Shown here: one piece after another, positions 1 to 8,671 of the stretch
Position numbering within the stretch: position 1 is the stretch's first letter
Layout: each line of letters opens with the position of its first letter
Source: Chryseobacterium oryzae
GTDB taxonomy: Bacteria; Bacteroidota; Bacteroidia; Flavobacteriales; Weeksellaceae
Assembly (NCBI RefSeq): GCF_022811665.1
Contig: NZ_CP094529.1
Location: 3,067,264 to 3,131,263, forward strand
Reading direction: 5' to 3'
DNA: 64,000 nucleotides
The notes under the pieces: generated by a model
The model's input: the letters and a program-made list of their open reading frames with translations, nothing else
Told to the model about the DNA's origin: nothing
The model's database searches: none
Position numbers and translations under genes: made by a program

Positions 1-27
1 ATTAAAGATTTAGTCTAAAAAAAATTG

Positions 28-62
28 ATAACCGCCTCTTACTTTGTGGCGGTTTTTTTTCT
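28..62 (+). terminator. Rho-independent terminator of a gene left of the window
   Basis: The arms AACCGCC (30-36) and GGCGGTT (48-54) form a hairpin followed by eight or more T on the + strand. No + strand gene lies upstream in the window, so it probably ends a gene to the left. The stop codon of the acyltransferase on the other strand lies in the loop, so the two transcription units end tail to tail. Confidence 0.75.
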
Positions 63-1130
63 TAAAAATTCCAAAACCTTCCAGCCAAAATCATCAAATT
101 TCTTCAGACCAGCCGAAATGATAAACGCTAAAATGACATTCATTATATAAATAAGAATCATCAAAACCCACCAAGGCATCAATTCTTTCATGGGAACGAC
201 GAAGAAATAAACAAGCGAAGAGCTGATTCCCTGTCCGAAATAAAAGAAAATGGCATTTTTTCCAACGTAGGTTATAAAGTTTTCTTTGTTAATTTTAAGA
301 CGGTTATAAAACACAAAAAGTGTTGTAAGAGAAAATAAAGACCAAATGATATAAGGGATTTTTGGTGGAAATTTTTGCTTGTTGATTTTATAGAATATAT
401 CATTCCCAAAATACCAAAACATCCAAAGTAATGCTGCTGCAACCAAACCATAAAGTAGAGGAATCATTTTTGTAGGAATTGTTTTTCCTCTCATTTTATT
501 GGCAACCAGAAAAACCGTCAGATAAAATGCAACGTAACCGACTTGTCCGTTCGGATAAATTTCAGGGGAAATATTGAAAAGCAATGTTAAACCGATACAA
601 ATTCCGATAAACCAATTAATATGTTTAGGGAAAAATCTTAGAATTAAAACTCCGAAAACAGTTAAAATATAATAGACTTTCAGATACCAGAAACTTCCCA
701 TTACTACGGGAAAAGTGTCTGCATTAGTGTATTCATGAAGATACCAGTTGCCTAAATTCTGCCATTGCGGAACAGTGGAAATGCTTGTTGCCGCATATTT
801 TGATCCGAAAGTAGAATAAAACTTCTGAAGCCAATCTAGCGAGAAAAAAGTTAAACCGAAAATTTTAAAGAAATAATCTAAAAAGAAAAGTAGCGTTACA
901 AAAAGCATGTAAGTGATCTGTAATTTCAGTAAACGGTAAAAGGTTTTTTCTATGTTTGAGCCAGAAGTAATTCCGCTTAGTGCATAGAAAAGTGCGACAT
1001 CAAATACCAGTGAAAACACTCTGATTTCCGGAATAATATAAAACTGCCCAGACCAAAAAGCTGTATGGATAAAAATAATGGAAAGTGTGGCAAGTCCTTT
1101 GGCAAAATCGATGTAAAGATCTCTGTTCAT
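39..1130 (-). CDS. Acyltransferase family 3 membrane protein
   Basis: This 363-residue integral membrane protein has about ten hydrophobic segments. Its N-terminus RDLYIDFAKGLATLSIIFIH matches the start of acyltransferase-3 proteins, with a D-x-x-K-G motif and a conserved His on the first membrane helix. The family transfers acyl groups such as acetyl or succinyl to cell-surface sugars or peptidoglycan from the cytoplasmic side; the substrate here cannot be told. The gene is single and diverges from the GLPGLI gene at 1211. A TATTTTTG -7 box on the minus strand (1150-1157) fits a short leader. The family call is firm, the function open. Confidence 0.8.
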   Translation of the reverse strand: MNRDLYIDFAKGLATLSIIFIHTAFWSGQFYIIPEIRVFSLVFDVALFYALSGITSGSNIEKTFYRLLKLQITYMLFVTLLFFLDYFFKIFGLTFFSLDWLQKFYSTFGSKYAATSISTVPQWQNLGNWYLHEYTNADTFPVVMGSFWYLKVYYILTVFGVLILRFFPKHINWFIGICIGLTLLFNISPEIYPNGQVGYVAFYLTVFLVANKMRGKTIPTKMIPLLYGLVAAALLWMFWYFGNDIFYKINKQKFPPKIPYIIWSLFSLTTLFVFYNRLKINKENFITYVGKNAIFFYFGQGISSSLVYFFVVPMKELMPWWVLMILIYIMNVILAFIISAGLKKFDDFGWKVLEFLRKKTATK

Positions 1131-1184
1131 CTAAATTTGGAATATTTCTCAAAAATACAAATAAAAGAGAATCGATTTAATTTC

Positions 1185-1192
1185 TATATTTG
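1185..1192 (+). promoter_or_regulatory. Putative -7 box of the GLPGLI gene
   Basis: TATATTTG fits the Bacteroidota -7 consensus TAnnTTTG and lies 18 nt before the ATG at 1211. I see no TTG at the expected -33 position, so this is a moderate call. Confidence 0.4.
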
Positions 1193-1210
1193 GAGAATTA
1201 ATCAGGAACA

Positions 1211-2104
1211 ATGAAATTTAATTTTTGCTCCCTTTTGGTGTTCTTCGCTTTTCTAAATCTTTCGGCGCAGGGAAACCGTTTTATTTACGAATATCAATTC
1301 AAAATAGATTCAACAAAAACAGACAGCCTCAAAAAAGAGTTTGTAAATCTGGATATTTTTCCTGAAAAATCTTATTTCTACGGTCAGGCAAAATTTGCAA
1401 GTGATTCTATTGCGAATAATTCTATTATTAAACAAAGAAAAATCAATCCAAACGAAATTAGTTATTCTACCAATATGGAAGATTGGAATGTCTCTTATTT
1501 AGTTGAAAAACCTTATCCTGTCACAAAAACGACTTGGTTTACTAAAATTGAGGAAACAAATCTTATTATCGAGGAAAATCCTATTTTGAAATGGAACATT
1601 CTCCCCGAAACACAAAAAATTGAAAATTATAATTGCCAGAAAGCAACTTTGAGTTTTGGAGGAAGAATTTGGGAAGCTTGGTTTTCTAAAGATTTACCTT
1701 TTCCAGATGGTCCTTACAAATTTCATGGTTTGCCGGGATTAATTGTAAAACTTCAGGACAAAACAAAATCTCATCAGTTTTTGCTGAAAGGAAATAGAAA
1801 GTTAACTGCAAACGACCATTCCTGGAACTATATTTGGGATTTGGAAAAAGAGGCAAAGCATGAGTTTAATGGCGTAAAAGTTACCCCAACTCAATATAAA
1901 AAATTGTATTTGTCCTATAAAAATGATCCTGCGAAAGATATTAAACTAGATCTTGCAGACCCTCATACAACAATGACCGTTACCACAGAAGGAGGGGCAA
2001 AACTTACAGATAAAGCAGAAATTATTAAGTATTTTGAGCAATCTATGGCAGAGAAATTCAAAACAAATAATAACCAGCTAGAATTAAACTTATACAAAAA
2101 ATAG
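1211..2104 (+). CDS. GLPGLI family exported protein
   Basis: The 297-residue protein starts with a signal peptide ending near LSAQG. It carries the family signature FPDGPYKFHGLPGLIVK around residues 167-183, after W-x-A-W-F. GLPGLI proteins (TIGR01200) are exported Bacteroidota proteins of unknown function, often found near TonB-dependent receptors. A paralogue with the same core is at 8672-9583. The gene sits between a divergent acyltransferase and rplU, with 79 nt before rplU, and rplU has its own promoter, so it is probably a single-gene unit. Family membership is seen; the function is unknown. Confidence 0.85.
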   Translation: MKFNFCSLLVFFAFLNLSAQGNRFIYEYQFKIDSTKTDSLKKEFVNLDIFPEKSYFYGQAKFASDSIANNSIIKQRKINPNEISYSTNMEDWNVSYLVEKPYPVTKTTWFTKIEETNLIIEENPILKWNILPETQKIENYNCQKATLSFGGRIWEAWFSKDLPFPDGPYKFHGLPGLIVKLQDKTKSHQFLLKGNRKLTANDHSWNYIWDLEKEAKHEFNGVKVTPTQYKKLYLSYKNDPAKDIKLDLADPHTTMTVTTEGGAKLTDKAEIIKYFEQSMAEKFKTNNNQLELNLYKK

Positions 2105-2123
2105 AAAAAATCTCAAAATCATA

Positions 2124-2153
2124 TTGTTAGTGAATAAAAAATCCTTACATTTG
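2124..2153 (+). promoter_or_regulatory. rplU-rpmA promoter (Bacteroidota type)
   Basis: A -33 TTG (2124-2126) and a -7 TACATTTG (2146-2153) are 19 nt apart, matching the primary sigma factor consensus of Bacteroidota. The start codon of rplU lies 30 nt downstream. This is the clearest promoter in the window for a housekeeping operon. Confidence 0.75.
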
Positions 2154-2183
2154 CACCTCGAATTAACTAAAAATTTATAGACA

Positions 2184-2570
2184 ATGTTTGCAATTGTAGA
2201 AATAGCAGGGCTTCAATACAAAGTTGAGCAAGACCAGAAGTTGTTTGTAAACCGTTTAAAAGGAGATAAAGGAGGAAAAGTATCTTTCGATAAAATTCTT
2301 CTTACTGTAAACGGAGCAATCACTGTAGGCGCCCCAGCTGTAAACGGAATCACTGTAGAGGCAGAGATCTTAGACCACGTAAAAGCTGATAAAGTAATCG
2401 TTTTCAAAAAGAAAAGAAGAAAAGGTTACGAAGTGAAAAACGGTCACAGACAATCTCTTACTCAGATCAAAATCACTGGTATTACAGGATTTGAAGGTAA
2501 GAAAGCTGAAAAACCAGCAAAGAAAACAACTAAAAAAGCTGACGCTGAAGCAACTGAAAGCGCAGAATAA
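2184..2570 (+). CDS. rplU: 50S ribosomal protein L21
   Basis: L21 binds 23S rRNA in the large ribosomal subunit next to L20. The N-terminus MFAIVEIAGLQYKVEQDQ and the RRKGYEVKNGHRQ stretch near residue 83 are typical. At 128 residues it is about 25 longer than the E. coli protein because of a lysine/alanine/glutamate-rich tail after residue 103, a kind of extension common in Bacteroidota. It forms the usual operon with rpmA, 26 nt downstream, behind the promoter at 2124-2153. Confidence 0.97.
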   Translation: MFAIVEIAGLQYKVEQDQKLFVNRLKGDKGGKVSFDKILLTVNGAITVGAPAVNGITVEAEILDHVKADKVIVFKKKRRKGYEVKNGHRQSLTQIKITGITGFEGKKAEKPAKKTTKKADAEATESAE

Positions 2571-2596
2571 TTTAAACCAAAAAACCTTAAAATAAA

Positions 2597-2854
2597 ATGG
2601 CACACAAGAAAGGAGTTGGTAGTTCCAAGAACGGTAGAGAATCTCACTCTAAAAGATTAGGTGTGAAGATTTTCGGAGGACAAGAAGCTATTGCCGGAAA
2701 CATCATCATTAGACAAAGAGGTACACAACACCACCCAGGTGAAAACGTGGGTATAGGTAAAGACCACACTTTGTTTGCATTAGTAGACGGAAAAGTAGTT
2801 TTCAGAAAGAAAGCAAACAACAGATCTTTTGTATCTGTAGAACCGAACGCTTAA
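2597..2854 (+). CDS. rpmA: 50S ribosomal protein L27
   Basis: At 85 residues this is the usual length for L27. [20 protein letters not shown] is the conserved N-terminal arm that reaches toward the peptidyl-transferase centre, and the LGVK-x-FGG-Q core follows. There is no sign of the extra N-terminal prepeptide of Firmicutes L27. It is the second gene of the rplU operon and is followed by a strong terminator. Confidence 0.97.
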   Translation: MAHKKGVGSSKNGRESHSKRLGVKIFGGQEAIAGNIIIRQRGTQHHPGENVGIGKDHTLFALVDGKVVFRKKANNRSFVSVEPNA

Positions 2855-2875
2855 TCCAGATCGGCGTTTTATACG

Positions 2876-2913
2876 AAAAAAACACTGAAAGCTTTGCTTT
2901 CAGTGTTTTTTTT
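2876..2913 (+). terminator. Terminator of rplU-rpmA
   Basis: AACACTGAAAGC and GCTTTCAGTGTT form a perfect stem around a TTT loop, extended by A/T pairs, with a run of eight T on the + strand. Confidence 0.9.
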
Positions 2914-2956
2914 ATGGTAAAATAATCTATAAAGATTTTAATAAACATACATTCAT

Positions 2957-2987
2957 AAAAAAGTCCAGAATTGCTTCCGGACTTTTT
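2957..2987 (-). terminator. Terminator of the TPR-protein gene
   Basis: Read on the minus strand, AGTCCGGAA and TTCTGGACT pair around GCAA, with one G-T pair, and end in a T run. On the plus strand the same pair would be a mismatch, so it works best for the gene ending at 3007. Confidence 0.8.
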
Positions 2988-3006
2988 ACTTTATGGCTGG
3001 TTGAAA

Positions 3007-4386
3007 TTAGCCTCTTTTCTTTTCTTTCGATTTTACTTTCTTTACCTCATCTTTAATATAAGGATATTTTTTCTGCATATCAGAAACAAGTGTAGGATCT
3101 AAGTCTAGAGCTTTTTTAAGTGACTTCGTGCCTTTCTCCTTTTCATTTAAGTTGAAGAAGCAGTTGCTTAGCTGATAGAATAATTCTGCACGGTAATGGT
3201 ATTTTATTGCGTTTTCTAAAATAGTTACCGCTTCTTCATATTCTCCTACCAACATCAAAACTTCAGAATAAGCATACCAATTGTAAAATCTGGACGGTTC
3301 TGCATCTACCAATTTTTTTAAACAGGTAAGACTTTCTTCAAACTTTCCGGCATCAATAAAGAGAAATGCAAGCCTTTTCTGATAATCGAGGTTATCGTCA
3401 TTCAACAATGTAGCTTCTTTTGCAAAATGAAGAGCTTCCGGCATTCCACCCATTTCTTCATAAAGATAAGACTGCTCCATCATCGAAAGATAAAACTGCG
3501 GATCTTCTCTTAAAGATTTCTGAAAATAATTAAGTGCAATTATGGGCTGTTTTAAAGCTTTATAGCACAATCCTATTTTGTAATATGTAAATGCTTTGGT
3601 ATATTCTAATTCCAGCATCTCTTCATACACAGAAATAGCTTTCTGATATTGGTTTAACGCTTCGTAACATGCTGCTTTACTGGCGTAAACTCCAACAGAC
3701 CCGGAATTTATTGCCAACATATAATCGAAAGCTTTTATGGCTTCTTCGTAATTTTTACGGACAAAGTAATATTGCCCATATTCACTCCAAGCCATTTCAG
3801 AATAAGAGAACTCGTCTAAGTAATCATTCAGAAAAGCGATAGCTTCGTCACTCTTATTAAGATCATTAAAACAGATCATAATATTTTCTAAAGAGTAATC
3901 GTCCAAAGGATCTTCTTTAAGGGCTTGCTGATAGTATTTAAGTGCATTAAAAGGATCTCCAAGATTCACATACTCATCTGCAATAAAATTGTTGAGAAAG
4001 TTTTGCTCTTCCTCTAGTTCCAAAGCTTTTTTGCAGATTTCTATAGATTTTTTAGGATTTCCTAAATTTGAATAATACTTAGCATAACAAACCAGAAAAT
4101 CTGTATTTTCCATAGATGAACCTTTAAGCTCATCTATCAGCTGTTTTGCTGTGTTAAAGTCTTCCCATTCCAAAAGTACTTCAAGTTTTTTAATCTTGAT
4201 ATCCAGAGAATTGGGATGAAGCTTAAGACCATAATTTACTGCCATATCGGCGTAATTGAAGTCTCCAAGCTCCAAATAATAAACAATAATGTCTTCTAGC
4301 TCTTCCGTATCAAAGTAGAATTCATCGTTGATTTCCATCATTTCTTCGAACTTTTTTACAAGTTCATTTCCAAAATATTCTTCCAA
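3007..4386 (-). CDS. Tetratricopeptide repeat protein
   Basis: The 459-residue cytoplasmic protein consists almost wholly of TPR-like helix pairs, with repeats such as YYQQALKEDPLDDYSLENI and YFQKSLREDPQF. An acidic N-terminus (FYFDTEELEDI) and a lysine-rich tail frame them. There is no signal peptide, so it is probably a scaffold; the partner is unknown. The first codon is TTG at 4386, because an in-frame stop lies just upstream and no ATG occurs before residue 16. If that internal Met is used, the protein starts at 4341. The gene stands alone between glmM and rpmA. Confidence 0.8.
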   Translation of the reverse strand: MEEYFGNELVKKFEEMMEINDEFYFDTEELEDIIVYYLELGDFNYADMAVNYGLKLHPNSLDIKIKKLEVLLEWEDFNTAKQLIDELKGSSMENTDFLVCYAKYYSNLGNPKKSIEICKKALELEEEQNFLNNFIADEYVNLGDPFNALKYYQQALKEDPLDDYSLENIMICFNDLNKSDEAIAFLNDYLDEFSYSEMAWSEYGQYYFVRKNYEEAIKAFDYMLAINSGSVGVYASKAACYEALNQYQKAISVYEEMLELEYTKAFTYYKIGLCYKALKQPIIALNYFQKSLREDPQFYLSMMEQSYLYEEMGGMPEALHFAKEATLLNDDNLDYQKRLAFLFIDAGKFEESLTCLKKLVDAEPSRFYNWYAYSEVLMLVGEYEEAVTILENAIKYHYRAELFYQLSNCFFNLNEKEKGTKSLKKALDLDPTLVSDMQKKYPYIKDEVKKVKSKEKKRG

Positions 4387-4511
4387 TATAAATGAGTTTT
4401 AAGATTTAAGACCTGAGAGATGAGATATTCTAATCCCCGCTTCTGAAAATCTTAATGACTATAAATTTAATAATAATAATTTTTAAAATGATGAAATAGA
4501 TTTTATTTTTT

Positions 4512-5894
4512 TTAAATCAAACTATTGATTTTGGCTATCATTTCATCACCTAACTGATCTGCTTCTTGCTGCGATTTAGCCTCCGTGTAGATTCTGATAA
4601 TAGGTTCTGTATTCGATTTTCTCAAATGAACCCAATTGTTTTCGAAATCTATTTTTACACCATCAACAGTAGAAACCTCTTCATTTTGATATTCTTTTTC
4701 CACTTTAGTTAAAAGATCATCTACATTAATCTCGGGAGTAAGTTCAATTTTCTTTTTACCCATAAAATAGCTAGCGTATCCTGCTCTGAGCTCCGAAACA
4801 GTTTTATTTTCTTTTGCCAAATGTGTTAGAAATAATGCAACACCCACCAAAGAATCTCTTCCGTAATGAAGATCCGGATAAATAATTCCGCCATTTCCTT
4901 CGCCACCGATTACTGCATTCTTCTCTTTCATTAAGTTGACTACATTTACCTCTCCTACTGCACTGGCAAAATATTCTGAGTGATGCGCATGAGCCACATC
5001 TCTTAAAGCCCGGCTGGAAGAAAGGTTAGAAATTGCCACTCCTTTTTTGTTTTTCAGTAAATAATCTGCAACAGCAACCAAGGTGTATTCTTCCCCAAAC
5101 ATTTCTCCTTTTTCATCAATTAAAGCCAATCTGTCTACATCAGGATCTACCACAACTCCAAAATCTGCTTTTTCTTTTTTTACCAGTTCACAGATATCTC
5201 CCAAATGTTCTTTCAAAGGTTCCGGGTTGTGAGGAAACTGTCCGTTGGGTTCGCAATATAATTTTACAGTTTCGCATCCCAGTTTATCTAAAAGCATTGG
5301 TATCGCTATTCCTCCTGTAGAATTTACTGCATCCAGAACAATTTTATATTTTTTTGCTTTAATAGCTTCTACATCTACCATTGGCAAATCCAAAATCTTT
5401 TGAATATGAATATCAAAAGCATCTTCTCTTGTTTCGTATTTCCCTAAATCATCCACTTCAGCATAGTTGAAATCTTCACTTTCGGCTAAAGCTAAAACTT
5501 CTGCTCCATTTTCTCCACTAATAAATTCCCCTTTTTCGTTTAGAAGCTTCAAGGCGTTCCATTGTTTAGGATTGTGAGATGCGGTTAAAATAATTCCTCC
5601 ATCTGCTTTCAGCTCGGGAACCATTACCTCAACAGTCGGTGTTGTAGATAATCCCAAATCTATCACATGAATTCCTAACCCTTGTAAGGTTGCGGTAACC
5701 AACGAATTAACCATAGAACCTGAAATTCTGGCATCTCGTCCGATAATAAGCGTTAAATCTTTTTTATTTTTATTATTCTGAAGCCATGTCCCAAAAGCGG
5801 AAGCAAATTTTACCACATCAAGCGGTGTTAAATTATCTCCTACTCTACCTCCAATTGTTCCGCGAATACCTGAAATACTTTTTATTAATGACAT
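4512..5894 (-). CDS. glmM: Phosphoglucosamine mutase (alpha-D-phosphohexomutase)
   Basis: This enzyme converts glucosamine-6-phosphate to glucosamine-1-phosphate for peptidoglycan and LPS precursors. The active-site serine loop TASHNP is at residues 104-109. The metal-binding loop DPDVDR is at 250-255, a sugar-binding GEGNGG near 333 and the phosphate-binding RKSNTEPIIRIY near 425. Its length of 460 is in the family range (E. coli 445). Bacteroidota often have two hexomutases, so a phosphomannomutase role cannot be fully excluded. It appears single, 125 nt upstream of the TPR gene on the same strand. Confidence 0.85.
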   Translation of the reverse strand: MSLIKSISGIRGTIGGRVGDNLTPLDVVKFASAFGTWLQNNKNKKDLTLIIGRDARISGSMVNSLVTATLQGLGIHVIDLGLSTTPTVEVMVPELKADGGIILTASHNPKQWNALKLLNEKGEFISGENGAEVLALAESEDFNYAEVDDLGKYETREDAFDIHIQKILDLPMVDVEAIKAKKYKIVLDAVNSTGGIAIPMLLDKLGCETVKLYCEPNGQFPHNPEPLKEHLGDICELVKKEKADFGVVVDPDVDRLALIDEKGEMFGEEYTLVAVADYLLKNKKGVAISNLSSSRALRDVAHAHHSEYFASAVGEVNVVNLMKEKNAVIGGEGNGGIIYPDLHYGRDSLVGVALFLTHLAKENKTVSELRAGYASYFMGKKKIELTPEINVDDLLTKVEKEYQNEEVSTVDGVKIDFENNWVHLRKSNTEPIIRIYTEAKSQQEADQLGDEMIAKINSLI

Positions 5895-6145
5895 CGTAGT
5901 TTATTCTAATTTGATTGAATTAATTTTCTGCAAAGATACTCAAATACCCGCAATGTAAATGTTCACAAATCTTTTCTTTACATTTCCGTAATAATGATCT
6001 CATTTATACACATACAAGAAATATAACGCAATAAGAATGCATCCAATCTATACTTAGAAAAGGAATCGAATATAAAATTTAGAAAATCTCAGACAATAAA
6101 AATTATTTCAAGCTATTTTTTAAGCCGATTTTCATAACCTTTAGG

Positions 6146-6298
6146 TTAAGAACAACCACAATTCTTATTACAACTTGATCGTTTGGAAGTGAATTTTTTA
6201 CTCGAAAAATTTTTACGGAGAATTCTGTAAAAAGAATAGCATGCGAAAATTACTATCAACGCAACTATTATATATTGAAAAACCATCGAATTATTCAT
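6146..6298 (-). CDS. FeoB-associated Cys-rich membrane protein
   Basis: This is a 50-residue gene, easily lost to length filters, that starts with ATG one base after the FeoB stop codon. Residues 5-24 form one membrane helix (MVFQYIIVALIVIFACYSFY). A basic stretch RKNFSSKKFTSKRSS follows, and the tail ends in C-N-K-N-C-G-C-S with three cysteines. Small proteins of this type follow feoB in many bacteria (FeoB-associated Cys-rich family). They are thought to assist ferrous iron transport, perhaps as a substitute for FeoC. The position, helix and cysteine tail are seen; the role is inferred. Confidence 0.85.
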   Translation of the reverse strand: MNNSMVFQYIIVALIVIFACYSFYRILRKNFSSKKFTSKRSSCNKNCGCS

Positions 6299-6299
6299 T

Positions 6300-8270
6300 T
6301 TACTTTAACGTTTGATATACAATCATCGACACAAAATATGCCAAACCGGTCATCATAACCAACTGCAAAGCTGTCCATTTAAAACTTTTAGTTTCTTTGT
6401 ACACTACAGCAATCGTAGATACGCACTGCATAGCAAATGCGTAAAATAAGAGAATAGAAATTCCTGTTGCAAAACTGAAAACTTTTTCTCCATTCGGTTT
6501 TACATCATGCCGCATTTTATCGATCACTTTTCCTTCAGGAACATCATCATCCAGACTGTATAAAGTAGACATAGTTCCTACAAAAACTTCCCGTGCTACA
6601 AAACTCGTAAGAATTCCTACTCCCATCTTCCAGTCGTATCCCAACGGTGCAATAGCGGGTTCTATAACCTTTCCCATTCTGGCAAGATAAGAATGATCTA
6701 ATGAGACATCGGCTGAAACCCATTCTCCGGGTTTTTGTTTAGGTCCGAAATAGCTTAAAACCCAAACGATGATACTTACTACAAAAATAATCTTTCCTGC
6801 TCCGGTAATAAATTCCCAAACTTTCCCTAAAACCAATTTTAAATCGTTTCCGAACAAAGGTTTTTTATAAGTAGGAAGATCCATTACCAAATACGTTTTC
6901 TTTTCTTCTTTAATAAAATGCTTCAAAATAAACGCAGATAAAAGGGCAACAAAAAACCCTAACAAATACATTCCTAAAAGCACCAAAGCTTTATAATGAA
7001 TCCCGAAAATCGTTTTATCTGAAATAATGAGTCCTATAATTATACTGTAAACAGGTAATCTTGCAGAACAAGTCATAAAAGGGGTTACCAAAATGGTAAG
7101 CAATCTTTCTTTAAGATTCTCTATATTTCTTGTCGAAATAACTGCAGGAATTGCACAAGCCGTTCCCGAAACGAGCGGAACAATACTTTTTCCGTTCAGA
7201 CCGAAAGGGCGGAGAATTCTGTCCATTAAAAATATAACTCTCGACATATATCCGGAATCTTCCAGCAAATAAAGGAAGTACAATAAAATACCAATCTGCG
7301 GAGCAAAAACAATAATACCTCCTAATCCGGGAATAATCCCTTTGGAAACCAATGAATTGATTGGTCCTACCGGAAGATGTTCTGCCGATGTATCCGAAAG
7401 CCATCCAAAAAACTCATCAATTAAGTTCATAGGATATTCTGCGATAAAAAATACGCTCTGAAAAATAACCAAAAGCACCAGCAGAAAAAATAAATATCCA
7501 AAAACAGGATGTACAAGAAGTTTATCTAATTTATCTGTAAGAAGCTGCTTAAATTCAGGTTTTTTGGATATTACTTCATTCAAAACATCATCAATTTTCT
7601 GATATCTTCTTACCGTTTCCTGAACCTGTAATCTTTTAGGATTTAAACTTTTATCTTTTCTATTTTTGTTGAAAGTAACATCCAGCCAATCTTTATACTG
7701 ATTTCCTGATAATTTTTCGTGATGTTCTGAAGGTATCTTGAACGATTGATTTTCTGCAGCGATAAAATCATCATTAAAAATAGCTTCTTTAATAATATCT
7801 ATGCCTAAATGTTCTTTAGCATTGGTTTTAATAACCTTTACATTCAGTTTAGAAGAAAGTTGGTCTACATCGATATGAATTCCTCTTCTTTCTGCCTGAT
7901 CAATCTGATTGAGAATTAAAATTGTGGGAACTCCCAAATCCTGAATCTGCTGAAAAAGGAGCAGTCCTCTTTTTACACTCAACGCCTCTAGAATATAGAT
8001 GATCCCAGAATAATCCTGCTTATTTTCCAGCAAGAATTTAGATAAAATTGCTTCATCTTCTGAAGTGGGATAAATACTGTAAGATCCCGGTAGATCTATA
8101 ATCTCTACTTCTTCGTTATTGAATGTGTATTTTCCGGAATGGCTCGAAACGGTGACTCCGGTATAGTTTCCGGTTTTTTGCTTTTTATTGGACAGAGCGT
8201 TGAAAAGTGTAGATTTCCCAACATTCGGGTTTCCAACTAAAAGTATTTTTTTGTGGCTATTTTCCTGCAT
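6300..8270 (-). CDS. feoB: Ferrous iron transporter B
   Basis: FeoB is the GTPase-coupled inner-membrane Fe(II) importer. The G1 loop GNPNVGKST is at residues 13-21, G3 DLPGS near 59 and G4 NQID near 121. The membrane part follows from about residue 250, with two Gate domains (near GTACAIPAVISTRNIENLKE and VAREVFVGTMSTLY) whose cysteine lies in the pore. Its 656 residues are shorter than E. coli FeoB (773) but usual for Bacteroidota. It overlaps feoA by 14 nt and is followed by the Cys-rich helper, so the order is feoA-feoB-helper. Confidence 0.95.
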   Translation of the reverse strand: MQENSHKKILLVGNPNVGKSTLFNALSNKKQKTGNYTGVTVSSHSGKYTFNNEEVEIIDLPGSYSIYPTSEDEAILSKFLLENKQDYSGIIYILEALSVKRGLLLFQQIQDLGVPTILILNQIDQAERRGIHIDVDQLSSKLNVKVIKTNAKEHLGIDIIKEAIFNDDFIAAENQSFKIPSEHHEKLSGNQYKDWLDVTFNKNRKDKSLNPKRLQVQETVRRYQKIDDVLNEVISKKPEFKQLLTDKLDKLLVHPVFGYLFFLLVLLVIFQSVFFIAEYPMNLIDEFFGWLSDTSAEHLPVGPINSLVSKGIIPGLGGIIVFAPQIGILLYFLYLLEDSGYMSRVIFLMDRILRPFGLNGKSIVPLVSGTACAIPAVISTRNIENLKERLLTILVTPFMTCSARLPVYSIIIGLIISDKTIFGIHYKALVLLGMYLLGFFVALLSAFILKHFIKEEKKTYLVMDLPTYKKPLFGNDLKLVLGKVWEFITGAGKIIFVVSIIVWVLSYFGPKQKPGEWVSADVSLDHSYLARMGKVIEPAIAPLGYDWKMGVGILTSFVAREVFVGTMSTLYSLDDDVPEGKVIDKMRHDVKPNGEKVFSFATGISILLFYAFAMQCVSTIAVVYKETKSFKWTALQLVMMTGLAYFVSMIVYQTLK

Positions 8271-8523
8271 CTATCAATTCTTCTACAATAATAAAATCTG
8301 CCTCTTCGGGGCGGAGTGCTATTCTGCTTTTTTCTTCACCAAATTCAACATACAAAGGTCCGTTGAAAGGAGCCTGATAAAGGATTTTGAAAACTGTATG
8401 AGGTAGAATTCCCATTTCTATAATTTTCACAGGCATATCCATTCCGTCATTATCATAACCGATAATTTCACCTAATGTATTTTTAGGAAAACTACTGAGG
8501 CTAAGTAAAGTGATGTCTTGCAA
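8257..8523 (-). CDS. feoA: Ferrous iron transport protein A
   Basis: FeoA is a small cytoplasmic SH3-like protein that works with FeoB. The 88 residues hold the FeoA-domain pattern G-x-I-x-G-Y then IIEMGILPHTVFKILYQAP and ending IALRPEEADFIIVEE. The start codon is TTG at 8523; no ATG lies upstream in frame, and the predicted promoter leaves a leader of only about 15 nt. It is the first gene of the operon and overlaps feoB by 14 nt, which suggests coupled translation. Confidence 0.9.
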   Translation of the reverse strand: MQDITLLSLSSFPKNTLGEIIGYDNDGMDMPVKIIEMGILPHTVFKILYQAPFNGPLYVEFGEEKSRIALRPEEADFIIVEELIDAGK

Positions 8524-8543
8524 AATAAAAATTTTTGTAACTG

Positions 8544-8551
8544 CAAATATA
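8544..8551 (-). promoter_or_regulatory. feoA -7 promoter box
   Basis: On the minus strand this reads TATATTTG, a match to TAnnTTTG, about 21 nt before the feoA start. The -33 region is covered by the palindrome at 8556-8574. Confidence 0.55.
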
Positions 8552-8555
8552 CGTT

Positions 8556-8574
8556 ATTTAAATTTAATCTAAAT
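8556..8574. promoter_or_regulatory. Candidate iron-responsive operator of feoAB
   Basis: ATTTAAATT, one base, then AATCTAAAT form a 9-1-9 inverted repeat with a single mismatch. It lies between the -7 box and the -33 position, where a bound repressor would block RNA polymerase. A 19-bp AT-rich palindrome before feoA is what a Fur- or DtxR-type iron repressor would use. The palindrome is seen; the regulator is inferred, and chance is possible in such AT-rich DNA. Confidence 0.45.
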
Positions 8575-8583
8575 AGCGAAACG

Positions 8584-8624
8584 ACAAATAAATAAACCCA
8601 AATACTGTAATAGTATCTGGGTTT
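8584..8624 (-). terminator. Terminator of the second GLPGLI gene
   Basis: AAACCCA-G-ATACT and AGTAT-T-TGGGTTT (minus strand) pair around a five-base loop and are followed by ATTTATTTG. The tail is only moderately T-rich, but the position just downstream of the stop at 8672 fits. Confidence 0.6.
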
Positions 8625-8671
8625 AATTAAAATATAATTTAGTTGAATAAGAATGTAGTATCTAAAGAGAT

